IMG/VR virus record: IMGVR_UViG_3300027902_000018 | Location: 1-39,835 of that record | From: a virus | Reading direction: 5' to 3' (one strand) | Length of the DNA stretch: 39,835 nt | Shown here: positions 22,481 to 29,734 of the stretch, in pieces | How the letters are laid out: each line of letters starts with the position of its first letter | How positions within the stretch are numbered: position 1 is the first letter of the stretch | Program-made: the position numbers and the translations under genes | The notes under the pieces: generated by a model | Told to the model about the DNA's origin: nothing | The model's database searches: none | What the model saw: the letters and a program-made list of their open reading frames with translations, nothing else

Positions 22481-23116
22481 TCAACTTCTTCTTTTCCAAT
22501 GTTTTAATGAAGCCCGTTCCGCAGCCGAAAGGGATTTGAAAGGCCCGATTAATTTTCCCTCTTTCACTCCTTTTGTAGCTTCTTTTGCATTAAGAAAACC
22601 AGCATCTGTTTTAGATGCAAAGTAACCTGCGGTAATCTTACCTCCAGTAGCGGGAATAACCCCCGCAAATAATTCTGATTTCTTAACTAACTTCATATCA
22701 CCTGTTTCTTCATCATATATTTCAATAAAATCTTTATCAGTGGTTTTACGACTACCTACTGGACGCTCTACCATCGTTACCTTTTTACCTTTGTAAAAAT
22801 AAATTTCTTTTTCTTCTAATCCACTTGGATATTCTGAATCTAATTCCAAACCAGTAAATACACTTACTGATTCATTTAGTTTGCCACAATGATCACAACC
22901 TAATTTTTCTTTACCATCTTTAACAATCTTTTTGAAAGTACCTTTATTACAAGTATGACAAGTCTTTCCTTCTTTTCCATCTTGTTCATCTAAACCACTT
23001 GGGTATTCTGAATCTAATTCCAAACCAGTAAATACACTTACTGATTCGTCTAATTTGGTTTCTAACCCGGTTGGGTATCCTAAACTTTCCACCATTGTAT
23101 CTGAAATTTTTTCCAT
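22481..23116 (-). CDS. Modular protein with repeated SVSVFTGLELDSEYPSGL units and a zinc ribbon
   Basis: 211 residues after AAGGAG and a late promoter. Order: MEKISDTMVESLGYPTGLET; KLDE followed by SVSVFTGLELDSEYPSGL; a four-Cys zinc ribbon (CHTCNKG...CDHCGK); KLNE followed by the same 18 residues; then a basic beta domain (YFYKGKKVTMVERPVGSRKT) and a helical C-terminus. LDE-S and LNE-S fit the (L/I)-x-E prohead-protease site, so it may be a polyprotein cut into three pieces. The repeats are also near identical in DNA. No known family. Confidence 0.65.
   Translation of the reverse strand: MEKISDTMVESLGYPTGLETKLDESVSVFTGLELDSEYPSGLDEQDGKEGKTCHTCNKGTFKKIVKDGKEKLGCDHCGKLNESVSVFTGLELDSEYPSGLEEKEIYFYKGKKVTMVERPVGSRKTTDKDFIEIYDEETGDMKLVKKSELFAGVIPATGGKITAGYFASKTDAGFLNAKEATKGVKEGKLIGPFKSLSAAERASLKHWKRRS
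22821..22873. repeat. 53-nt direct repeat, copy 1
   Basis: Matches 22995-23047 with one difference in 53 bases. On the - strand it codes ESVSVFTGLELDSEYPSG. Two copies flank a zinc ribbon and indicate a recent duplication or a unit maintained by recombination. Confidence 0.8.
22995..23047. repeat. 53-nt direct repeat, copy 2
   Basis: Partner of 22821-22873. It codes the first ESVSVFTGLELDSEYPSG unit of the modular protein. Confidence 0.8.
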
Positions 23117-23137
23117 TTTTTACTCTCCTTATTGAAA

Positions 23138-23145
23138 TATTTATA
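23138..23145 (-). promoter_or_regulatory. T4-type late promoter TATAAATA
   Basis: The octamer TATAAATA on the - strand lies 21 bases before the start of the modular protein and just upstream of AAGGAG. It would drive late transcription into the tagged block. Confidence 0.6.
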
Positions 23146-23146
23146 T

Positions 23147-23377
23147 TTATTTCAATTCTTTTTCATAATTTTCGAATTTAGCATTTGCTTCTTCAAATGT
23201 ATCATAAATATCTGAACTTTTGGTATCATCTGAACCTTTTAAAACTACAACAAATTTCTTACCTTTATTTTCTAAAGTTAAAGTATGATTGGTTAAAATT
23301 CTTAATTTTAAGATTTTACGCTTACCATGAGTTGAAGCACTAAACCAATCTTCTTTTATGAATTGTTTAAATCTCAT
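23147..23377 (-). CDS. Small tagged protein
   Basis: 76 residues from the ATG giving MRFKQFIKED; the in-frame ATG 18 bases upstream lies in the previous gene and would add MERLLR before the tag. The body is basic (THGKRKILKLRILTNHTLTL), then a short beta/alpha unit (YDTFEEANAKFENYEKELK). It is the first tagged gene after gp15 in transcription order. Confidence 0.65.
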   Translation of the reverse strand: MRFKQFIKEDWFSASTHGKRKILKLRILTNHTLTLENKGKKFVVVLKGSDDTKSSDIYDTFEEANAKFENYEKELK

Positions 23378-23379
23378 TC

Positions 23380-23616
23380 TTAACAATCTCTCCAAATACC
23401 ATGTTCTAAAAAACCATGTATATCAGGATTCTTACCATCTCTTACTAAGATAGACGGCGTAACAGTAATGGTTCCATCTTTGTTTTCTATCACTTTATGT
23501 AATTTTAAGTTACCTAATCTACCATCTAGAAAACATATCATCCAATTTCCTTGAATATCTTTTCCATACGACCCAGGTACAAAAATATCAAAATTTTCAA
23601 CTCTTTTAAACTTCAT
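23380..23616 (-). CDS. Small conserved-looking protein
   Basis: 78 residues from the ATG after GGAG. It starts MKFKRVENFDIFVPG without a cut-site E, so I do not call a tag. The ending TITVTPSILV...IHGFLEHGIWRDC follows a pattern (TPSI...W/HGF...GxW) common in small phage proteins of unknown function. It sits between gp15 and the tagged block. Confidence 0.55.
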   Translation of the reverse strand: MKFKRVENFDIFVPGSYGKDIQGNWMICFLDGRLGNLKLHKVIENKDGTITVTPSILVRDGKNPDIHGFLEHGIWRDC

Positions 23617-23626
23617 CAATTTCTCC

Positions 23627-23824
23627 TTATTTTAGACTGAGACATGCATAACTTGGATTCCATACGGCAATTGTTGTTTCATACAAAAAGAATACAATAT
23701 CACTACCTTTGTAATCGGTATGAGTCCAACACAATCCTAACATTCTAAGTTTTTCTTCTGCTTCTTCTTTAGAATTGATTAAGCTGTGATGAGTGCAAGG
23801 AGTTTCTTTTTTCCTAGCTCGCAT
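23627..23824 (-). CDS. Small hypothetical protein
   Basis: 65 residues, overlapping the end of the gp15-like gene by 11 bases. Begins MRARKKETPCTHHSLINSKE, with a likely beta-strand end (VFFLYETTIAVWNPSYACLS). No ribosome site or domain is evident. Confidence 0.45.
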   Translation of the reverse strand: MRARKKETPCTHHSLINSKEEAEEKLRMLGLCWTHTDYKGSDIVFFLYETTIAVWNPSYACLSLK

Positions 23825-24569
23825 CTATCCACACATCTTGTAATTCGACAAAATTATTCGAATCATTACCAGAAACAGTATATGTGTAAGCTGTTTCTAA
23901 ATTAGAAGTAACTTCATCAATAATATCCACATTAACACTTTTAATAATTGCACTAGTGAGAAGAGGTCTGTAAATCCAGACATTCATCGTAAATGTTAAG
24001 TTAAATTCTATTCTTGCGATGTTATTTTCTAATATCTCGGTAGGAAAAGATGGTGCACAACTAGTTAATTGAACTTTAATATCTCTTGTGAAATCAGGTA
24101 AGAAATCAAATTCTTTGATTGTAATATTTTTGAATGGATTAAATTCAGGAAGGATCTGTTCTAACATCATAGATATTTCTGCCATATGTTGTGATAACAA
24201 AGAAACACTAAAAGTTATTTCATATGGGTTTGCAGCAAATAACTTTTGACCAGAACCAGTATTATCTACATATTGATAAAGTGGAAGTAAATGTCCTCCT
24301 CTATTAAATTCAGGTATTGGTCTAAATCCTGTAATTGTTATACCTATATGAGGAAGCATCAAAGACCAGTTACTATTATTATTTTGTTCTTTCATCATTC
24401 TGGCAATGTACTTATCTTTATGACCAAATGTCAAACTAACATTTCTCATTTGAAAAATATTTCCATTAGCATCCAAGTTTGCTACTTGGATATCAGTAAA
24501 AATATTCATAAATGCGATAGTGGCCTTCTTTATAACATTAGGAAAATAAAATTGGCGTATATTAGACAT
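23814..24569 (-). CDS. Tail sheath stabilizer/tail completion protein, T4 gp15-like
   Basis: 251 residues. The order of motifs follows T4 gp15: FYFPNVIKKATIAFMNIFTD near the N-terminus, then LTFGHKDKYIARM, MLPHIGITITGF, NPYEITFSVSLLSQHMAEIS, LEQILPEFNPFKNITI, RDIKVQLTS and RIEFNLTFTMNVWIYRP. gp15 caps the tail tube and sheath and joins the tail to the head neck. Length is close to T4's 272. It lies downstream of gp14 with a homing endonuclease between. Confidence 0.85.
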   Translation of the reverse strand: MSNIRQFYFPNVIKKATIAFMNIFTDIQVANLDANGNIFQMRNVSLTFGHKDKYIARMMKEQNNNSNWSLMLPHIGITITGFRPIPEFNRGGHLLPLYQYVDNTGSGQKLFAANPYEITFSVSLLSQHMAEISMMLEQILPEFNPFKNITIKEFDFLPDFTRDIKVQLTSCAPSFPTEILENNIARIEFNLTFTMNVWIYRPLLTSAIIKSVNVDIIDEVTSNLETAYTYTVSGNDSNNFVELQDVWIDAS

Positions 24570-25440
24570 TCTTTTTTATCCTTCCTGTTATTTTTGCTCT
24601 AACAGAGGGCAATCTTCCAAGTAACCAATCTTTTTTAATATAATTTCCTAATTCACCACATTTGATTTTCTTTTCTTGTATTAACTCTAAATTATAAATT
24701 CCTATTCTATTTTTATTTGATGTTTTATTAGAAGTAACATATATTTTTTGTACTTTATCACAATGACCTATTTTCCATCCTTCTAATAAATATAAGGGTA
24801 ACTTATCTAATTTTATAGTTTTATTTATTGTGTTTTTACTTATCCCAATCCTATCTTTCATAGATTCTCTTTGTTTTTCTTTTTGTGTATCAAAAACTAT
24901 CTTATTTTTATGTTTATATCCAATTTTTCTTTTAGATTCCTCTGTTAACCAATAACCTCTGTCAATAGCATTCTTTTTTCTTGTTTCCTCCCTTTGTTTT
25001 ATAACCTCTAACTTTCTTACCATTCCTGTTTGACATTTACTTATTTTATCTCTAGATTCTTGTGACCATATTCTATTGGTGCATCCTTCTCCACCATCTG
25101 TTAAATTAGTTAAAGGACCTAAATTCAAATCATCACGTCCAATGATTGAAATTAAATTCTTTTCATAACAAAAAGAACAAGTTTCATTTATATTACTCTC
25201 AATTTTAATAGAAATTGGTTCTTTTCCTGTTTCTTTTTTTATTTTTTGAATAGTATAAAATTTATGAGGATTATACATATCTTCCTCTATTTCTTTTAAA
25301 TGACTATTTATTCTATCTTTACATCCTTTTCCAACATAAAAAGGTTCAAAAGGAAAAGATATACAAAAATTATCATAACTATAAGTGTAGTTACCAGGTT
25401 TTAAAGTATTTAAGAAAACATAAGTATAAAATTCTGGCAT
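24562..25440 (-). CDS. GIY-YIG homing endonuclease
   Basis: 292 residues. The nuclease domain begins FYTYVFLNTLKPG and includes PFYVGKGCKDRINSHL, the GIY-YIG fold in the variant YTYVF...FYVGKG, with catalytic Arg in KDRI. Behind it are NUMOD-type DNA-binding motifs (TDGGEGCTN, WSQESRDKISKCQTG, TEESKRKIGYKHKN, GISKNTINKTIK). The ATG overlaps the gp14 stop (TAATG) and its end overlaps gp15. Free-standing homing enzymes in late-gene junctions are typical of T4-like phages. Confidence 0.85.
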   Translation of the reverse strand: MPEFYTYVFLNTLKPGNYTYSYDNFCISFPFEPFYVGKGCKDRINSHLKEIEEDMYNPHKFYTIQKIKKETGKEPISIKIESNINETCSFCYEKNLISIIGRDDLNLGPLTNLTDGGEGCTNRIWSQESRDKISKCQTGMVRKLEVIKQREETRKKNAIDRGYWLTEESKRKIGYKHKNKIVFDTQKEKQRESMKDRIGISKNTINKTIKLDKLPLYLLEGWKIGHCDKVQKIYVTSNKTSNKNRIGIYNLELIQEKKIKCGELGNYIKKDWLLGRLPSVRAKITGRIKKNV

Positions 25441-26039
25441 TATTCCCATTCCCCGAATACATTTTGATCATCAGGTTTGCTTACTACAATATCACTTGCA
25501 CAAGTTGTAACAGTAAATGTATCTTCAAGAGTATCTGTTCCTGATGCAGTCCAAGCATTGATTGCATCATTATCAAGTCCAGTATTATCAACAATGGCAT
25601 CTTTATCAGCCGCATTCAATATGAACTTATAGGACATCTTTTCCCATAAGAATACATTTTCTTCATGATGAATATTTGCTATAACAAACGTTCTTTGCAT
25701 AAAAGGAATATAAATTAAATCTCCCCAAAGAGGTTCTACATTATCACCTAAAACTTCATGGAACTCTTTTTTACTAATCATAAACTCAATCACATCTGGG
25801 CTTTGAAAACCAAATTTAGAAAGGGTAAAATACTCAGTTATTGGTTGACCATAACCTTTGATATTGTACTTTCCAGTTATAATAGGAAGAGTATCATCAG
25901 CATAAAGAGTGTCTTTTGTTGTGTCTCTGGATATAGTCCAATATTCTAGATCAGTACCATAGAGCTGAACTTGTTCTTGGCCTAATCTTTCATATAAATC
26001 TTTGTCTTTTGTATTATTTACTAAGCTGAATGTTCCCAT
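25440..26039 (-). CDS. Neck protein, T4 gp14-like
   Basis: 199 residues. KDLYERLGQEQVQLYGTDLE near the N-terminus, ITEYFTLSKFGFQSPDVIEF in the middle and EPLWGDLIYIPFMQRTFVIA follow the gp14 family, which with gp13 closes the filled head and receives the tail. The gene order gp13-gp14-gp15 supports the call. Its C-terminal 50 residues are Thr/Asp-rich and variable. Confidence 0.75.
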   Translation of the reverse strand: MGTFSLVNNTKDKDLYERLGQEQVQLYGTDLEYWTISRDTTKDTLYADDTLPIITGKYNIKGYGQPITEYFTLSKFGFQSPDVIEFMISKKEFHEVLGDNVEPLWGDLIYIPFMQRTFVIANIHHEENVFLWEKMSYKFILNAADKDAIVDNTGLDNDAINAWTASGTDTLEDTFTVTTCASDIVVSKPDDQNVFGEWE

Positions 26040-26154
26040 TTATTCTTTTCTTAAACTGTTGGATAATAATATCTAATCTTTTCGTACTTTGTAATATTTC
26101 TTTTTCTAAAATATCTGCAGTCTTCATCTTATTATCTATCTCAGTTTTGGTCAT
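26014..26154 (-). CDS. 46-residue hypothetical protein between gp13 and gp14
   Basis: Preceded by AAGGAG. It reads MTKTEIDNKMKTADILEKEI and LQSTKRLDIIIQQFKKRI, a single long helix. It overlaps the gp14 start by 26 bases. Small helical proteins in this position are not known to me from T4. Real gene likely from the ribosome site and packing. Confidence 0.55.
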   Translation of the reverse strand: MTKTEIDNKMKTADILEKEILQSTKRLDIIIQQFKKRINGNIQLSK

Positions 26155-26172
26155 AATACGCAATCTCCTTGA

Positions 26173-26913
26173 TTATGCAATAATGAATTCTAATGGTTCC
26201 GCTTCATCTTTAATTAGCTTATTTTCTAAAGCTTCTTTTTCTTTTAGTCCATCACCAATTATTTGTGCAGCATTGATAGTTCCACCACCTGGTAGAGATA
26301 CCCCACTATATTTGCCCCAAATATAACCTAAGTTAATTTTAGATAGTGCCAAAGCATATTCTTTAACCCAAATTTCATTATATATATCAGATTGCCCTGC
26401 CCCTGGATCATATTTTGTGTAGACTTCACATACACCAATTGTGTCGTAGTATGGTATAGGAGTAACTTTTAAGATATGAGTGTATTTATTGAAATCTAAG
26501 AAGAATTTAGCTCCTAAGATATCTTGAGCTGTTTGAAGGTACTCCATACCCATTTCATACGATACCAACGAACCTCCAGAGTCACCTTTGAATAAGAAGT
26601 CAAAAAATCCTTGTTGATACATCTGATTCATTGGACTAAATAGTATGTTTATACCATCTGTGGCGGATTGTACAACATTTAAAGATAGAACAGTTTTGAC
26701 AGAAGAATCCAATTGATAACTTTGTTGATTAGCACAAAGCGGCAAAACTAGAGCATTTCTGAAGGAAGCATCTCCAGAATATTTTGTAAATCTCTGTATA
26801 GAATCATCTATATTATCGGTGATTTGTTTATCAGCGATTTCTAGATTGATTATAGGGTCACCAAGTTTTGTTTTTATCCAGACAGAAAGATCTTTGCGGG
26901 TTTGAATGGGCAT
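26173..26913 (-). CDS. Neck protein, T4 gp13-like
   Basis: 246 residues. KTKLGDPIINLEIADKQITD at the start, MEYLQTAQDILGAKFFLDFN in the middle, and WVKEYALALSKINLGYIWGK followed by YSGVSLPGGGTINAAQIIGD near the end are the landmarks of gp13, the protein that with gp14 closes the head portal for tail joining. It is served by a TATAAATA late promoter 17 bases upstream and AGGAG. Confidence 0.8.
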   Translation of the reverse strand: MPIQTRKDLSVWIKTKLGDPIINLEIADKQITDNIDDSIQRFTKYSGDASFRNALVLPLCANQQSYQLDSSVKTVLSLNVVQSATDGINILFSPMNQMYQQGFFDFLFKGDSGGSLVSYEMGMEYLQTAQDILGAKFFLDFNKYTHILKVTPIPYYDTIGVCEVYTKYDPGAGQSDIYNEIWVKEYALALSKINLGYIWGKYSGVSLPGGGTINAAQIIGDGLKEKEALENKLIKDEAEPLEFIIA

Positions 26914-26929
26914 TATTCTTCTCCTACTA

Positions 26930-26937
26930 TATTTATA
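26930..26937 (-). promoter_or_regulatory. T4-type late promoter TATAAATA before gp13
   Basis: The octamer lies just after the NAD-operon terminator and 17 bases before the gp13 ATG, so it would open the neck and tail-completion operon late in infection. The match to the T4 late consensus is exact. Confidence 0.7.
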
Positions 26938-26948
26938 TAAACAATAAA

Positions 26949-26978
26949 AAAGGAAGGCTAATTATAAAGCCTTCCTTT
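26949..26978 (-). terminator. Rho-independent terminator of the NAD operon
   Basis: On the - strand, GGAAGGCT pairs with AGCCTTCC around the 8-base loop TTATAATT; flanking A/T pairs extend the stem to 11. Six T follow. It lies 24 bases after the NAMPT stop and separates the NAD operon from the late neck genes. The symmetric A/T flanks could also stop transcription from the other side. Confidence 0.85.
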
Positions 26979-27002
26979 CAATATAGTAAAAGAATTTGTT
27001 AA

Positions 27003-28430
27003 TTATTTATTTGAATTATCTCTTACTTCATCAAAGGTATACTCCTTTTTTAATCTCGGATTGTGACTGTAAGCAATCCTTTCATTATCTAACCATGTTC
27101 CGTCATATACTATATTCAATACTTCTATTGTATTATCATCCCATTGTTTCATAATATCACTAGTGAAGTATTTTCCATTTTTTCTATAAAGAGTGAGTCT
27201 TCCACCTTTACTATTTTTGCCTGGGTCTGTTACTGGACTTTTTGACACATCTTTCCATTCACCATTGATCCTAATTGCGGAACATTTCATAGCGAATTGG
27301 AAAGTATCACGATCCAGCTTTTGTAGAAGAGCGCCTCCCATTCCAAATGCTATATTATCAGCTGACCATTGATGAACGATAAGAGTTGATAAGATAAGCC
27401 TAATAGATTCTTGGTTGATACCATCCCCTTGAATTACTCGAACATTGTTAAGGACTTTAAAGTCCTTTTTGTTATATGTAAATCCGAATCTCTCTCCAAG
27501 AATTTCTATAACTTTTAAAACTACTGTAGCAGGATCGCCACTATCAGGACGGATAATAACAAGAGCCCCTGAATCAATTACCTCCTGCTTGAGTTTATCA
27601 CCCCAAAGGTTTTCACAGGCATTGAATATATCATAACTGTCAGATACTATGGCAAGGAGTGCATTCGGCTTACCGTATTGTTTAAGCATATTCCTGTAAG
27701 CATCTTCTTCCCTATCTTTACCCCAGGCAGTAATAGTACTATGTTCTGCCGCAGGAATAGAGAATGCCGCCATTGAATGATTGTAATAGTAATTTGCGGC
27801 TCTGACTCCTTCTATTGTATCCGAACCCATGAAATTAACCAAATGAGCTGCACCACCTAACATTGCCGATTCATGGGAACTTACTCCACGACCACCAAAA
27901 TCATGTAATTTGAATGGTAATTGTCCGGCAGGATCATCGGATGATATTTCTAAATACTTTTTAATTACCTGTTTGCATTCGTAGCTATTGGTTGCTACTG
28001 TGGTTGGATACCAAACGGCCCTATGAAGCATCGTTTCAATATATGAACCAACCCAGAAACATTTTGGGTCAGTACATTCGACGGTAACTAGCGCATTAGA
28101 AAGAGGTATGAGTGAACCTTCAGGCGCTGCTTTAATTACTACTGGGATATAACCTTTGTATGCATCAAGGATATACTGCCAACCTTCTCTATTGAAAGGT
28201 TCACCATGTGCCTTTGCGAAACCAACAGCTTCATAAATATCTTCTTGGGTGAATGGAGTCAAAAGATATTCCTTAATGAACATTTGAAGTCCGAAGAAAA
28301 GTGTCTTTTCAGTTCCATTAGTACTTCCTCGAGCTTCAATATATCCAAAATATCCATCCGAACCTGGTGGATATTGTACCCAATGAGACATCTTATATGA
28401 ATCACATTGTAGTAAAATATTTCTTTTCAT
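27003..28430 (-). CDS. nadV: Nicotinamide phosphoribosyltransferase (NAMPT)
   Basis: 475 residues, the usual NAMPT length. It makes NMN from nicotinamide and PRPP, the first step of NAD+ salvage. Landmarks: MKRNILLQCDSYKMSHWVQY at the N-terminus; HDFGGRGVSSHESAMLGGAA with R181; MGSDTIEG with D204; PAAEHSTITAWG with catalytic His230; VIIRPDSGDP with R294 and D296; and IQGDGIN. It is the last gene before the terminator and is preceded by a two-hairpin leader nearly the same in plan as that of the NMN adenylyltransferase gene. Confidence 0.95.
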   Translation of the reverse strand: MKRNILLQCDSYKMSHWVQYPPGSDGYFGYIEARGSTNGTEKTLFFGLQMFIKEYLLTPFTQEDIYEAVGFAKAHGEPFNREGWQYILDAYKGYIPVVIKAAPEGSLIPLSNALVTVECTDPKCFWVGSYIETMLHRAVWYPTTVATNSYECKQVIKKYLEISSDDPAGQLPFKLHDFGGRGVSSHESAMLGGAAHLVNFMGSDTIEGVRAANYYYNHSMAAFSIPAAEHSTITAWGKDREEDAYRNMLKQYGKPNALLAIVSDSYDIFNACENLWGDKLKQEVIDSGALVIIRPDSGDPATVVLKVIEILGERFGFTYNKKDFKVLNNVRVIQGDGINQESIRLILSTLIVHQWSADNIAFGMGGALLQKLDRDTFQFAMKCSAIRINGEWKDVSKSPVTDPGKNSKGGRLTLYRKNGKYFTSDIMKQWDDNTIEVLNIVYDGTWLDNERIAYSHNPRLKKEYTFDEVRDNSNK

Positions 28431-28482
28431 TTTTAGGAACCCCCTAATTTTTGGAATTTACCTTAGAATCTGTTTCTAAGGT
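28431..28482 (-). promoter_or_regulatory. Two-hairpin RNA leader of the NAMPT gene
   Basis: Read on the - strand: hairpin 1 has 9-bp arms ACCTTAGAA/TTCTAAGGT around the loop ACAGA; a 12-base spacer follows; hairpin 2 is TTAGG-GGGTT-CCTAA; two bases later comes the ATG. The only ribosome site, the G-run, is inside hairpin 2. The leader at 34839-34884 has the same loop GGGTT, stem length, spacer length and distance to ATG but different paired bases, which indicates a conserved RNA structure. Ligand or protein unknown. Confidence 0.75.
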
Positions 28483-28498
28483 TTGAATTATGCTTTTT

Positions 28499-28738
28499 TC
28501 ATAATGCTACCTTGTCACATGGAACAGAAGTAAATAGATATATGTAATGTCCTCGTACCCATTGTTCACTTACAGCATAACATATACCATATCTATCTTT
28601 GAAGTAATCCAGTTTTATAGACAACTCTTGTTTAGAGTTAATTAAAGTTATTTCTTTTATTGATGGTTCTTCTCTTTTCTTACAACCGATCACTAGAAAC
28701 ATCAAACAACATATACTGATTATTAAAAAGTTTTTCAA
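28499..28738 (-). CDS. Small lipoprotein
   Basis: 79 residues. MKNFLIISICCLMFLVIGCK is a lipoprotein signal with lipobox LVIGC (C19). The mature part ends YGICYAVSEQWVRGHYIY...VPCD, like the short phage proteins with the pattern CYAV...VPCEKV. It lies just before the NAMPT leader. Membrane-anchored; function unknown. Confidence 0.65.
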   Translation of the reverse strand: MKNFLIISICCLMFLVIGCKKREEPSIKEITLINSKQELSIKLDYFKDRYGICYAVSEQWVRGHYIYLFTSVPCDKVAL

Positions 28739-28740
28739 TT

Positions 28741-28851
28741 TTATTCCTCCGTTATGATTGAAGCAGCACCGGCAGAGATTTCAGCTTTGGTTGCGATTGC
28801 TACTGCACAATCATAACCTGCTTCTTTTAATTCTTCTTTAATCTTTTCCAT
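28741..28851 (-). CDS. 36-residue protein with a near-perfect ribosome site
   Basis: ATG to TAA. Preceded by AAGGAGGTGAT, an 11-base complement to the 16S rRNA 3' end, which would give very strong translation. The protein is MEKIKEELKEAGYDCAVAIA and TKAEISAGAASIITEE: one charged helix and an Ala-rich helix. It overlaps the previous gene by 14 bases. Possibly a regulatory micro-protein; family unknown. Confidence 0.55.
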   Translation of the reverse strand: MEKIKEELKEAGYDCAVAIATKAEISAGAASIITEE

Positions 28852-29023
28852 CTGGTATCACCTCCTTTTCTATATCTGGATGTGCAACTTCAATCGTATG
28901 TCGTGATCCACATAAAGTATCAACAGTAATTGTCACCTGTACTCGATATATGCGGGCAATCCAGTCCGCAATTTGATTTATAATTTCCTGTAAAGAAGGT
29001 GGTTGAATATACAGTTTTGCCAT
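28838..29023 (-). CDS. Small hypothetical protein
   Basis: 61 residues from the ATG giving MAKLYIQPPSLQEIINQIAD; longer in-frame starts run into the lipoprotein gene. The chain is one amphipathic helix followed by beta strands (IYRVQVTITVDTLCGSRHTI). It starts within two bases of the previous stop, so it is translated by coupling. No family recognised. Confidence 0.5.
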   Translation of the reverse strand: MAKLYIQPPSLQEIINQIADWIARIYRVQVTITVDTLCGSRHTIEVAHPDIEKEVIPDGKD

Positions 29024-29024
29024 A

Positions 29025-29243
29025 TTAATAATGATCCAATTTTTGACACCTTTCAAAACGAGGATATTTGTCATAAAACGAATTTGTAAAAATAGGAATA
29101 CCACCAGCTTGAATACATAAATCTGAGGACATTCTCTCTATTTCAATAACTTCTCTTATTCTTTTCTGTTCTGGACTTTCTCCACAACTGATTAAAGCTC
29201 CAAATAATATTCCTACCAAGAGTATCATTATTTTCCATCTCAT
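29025..29243 (-). CDS. Small lipoprotein
   Basis: 72 residues. MRWKIMILLVGILFGALISC followed by GES gives lipobox LISC (C20). The mature part is acidic (EQKRIREVIEIERMSSDLC). It overlaps the methyltransferase gene by four bases. Probably on the inner or outer membrane; an exclusion role is only a guess. Confidence 0.65.
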   Translation of the reverse strand: MRWKIMILLVGILFGALISCGESPEQKRIREVIEIERMSSDLCIQAGGIPIFTNSFYDKYPRFERCQKLDHY

Positions 29244-29734
29244 ACAAACTCCTTTAAGCTATATTTCAATTTTGGTGTTATTTCTATTGGTTTCAATTTG
29301 AAACATCTGATCTCTTCCAGATATTCATCTTTTCTATACCCAAAATTTTGGAAGATATTCAAAATTACTAAATGTAAATCCCGATATTCTTTTGAAAACC
29401 AAATTTCATATGTAGGAATGACAAATCTATACCAAAGAAGATCTAAAATGAGATTTCTTTGATAAGAAGATTTATTTGAATCTATTATAATGAGTTGCCC
29501 TCCAAAAGTCAATTTATTTTTTAGGTAATTTAAAAGCTTTTCTACGTCTTCAACATGGTGTAGTACATTTTTGCAATGAATTTCTTCGAAGGTATTGTCC
29601 CTAACTTCAGAACCTGTTTCTCTTGATATAATCTTTTCACCATCAAATAGAAAATCCAAGTATGGTGAACTTGTTACATCACAAGTCGAATATCCTTTTT
29701 GAGGATTATATCCTGAACCAAAATCAAGTTTCAT
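29240..29734 (-). CDS. SAM-dependent methyltransferase-like protein
   Basis: 164 residues from the ATG giving MKLDFGSGYNPQKG, which is motif I of class I methyltransferases (D/E-x-G-x-G variant). EEIHCKNVLHHVEDVEKLLN and LTFGGQLIIIDSNK match motifs III-V of the small-molecule/lipid type (Methyltransf_11-like). The substrate cannot be told. The start overlaps the YopX-like gene by 11 bases. Confidence 0.75.
   Translation of the reverse strand: MKLDFGSGYNPQKGYSTCDVTSSPYLDFLFDGEKIISRETGSEVRDNTFEEIHCKNVLHHVEDVEKLLNYLKNKLTFGGQLIIIDSNKSSYQRNLILDLLWYRFVIPTYEIWFSKEYRDLHLVILNIFQNFGYRKDEYLEEIRCFKLKPIEITPKLKYSLKEFV

Noticed and set aside
22821-23047. Two 53-nt direct repeats as a CRISPR remnant
   Set aside because: The repeats and the interval are coding in one frame, the interval is 121 bases and there are only two units.
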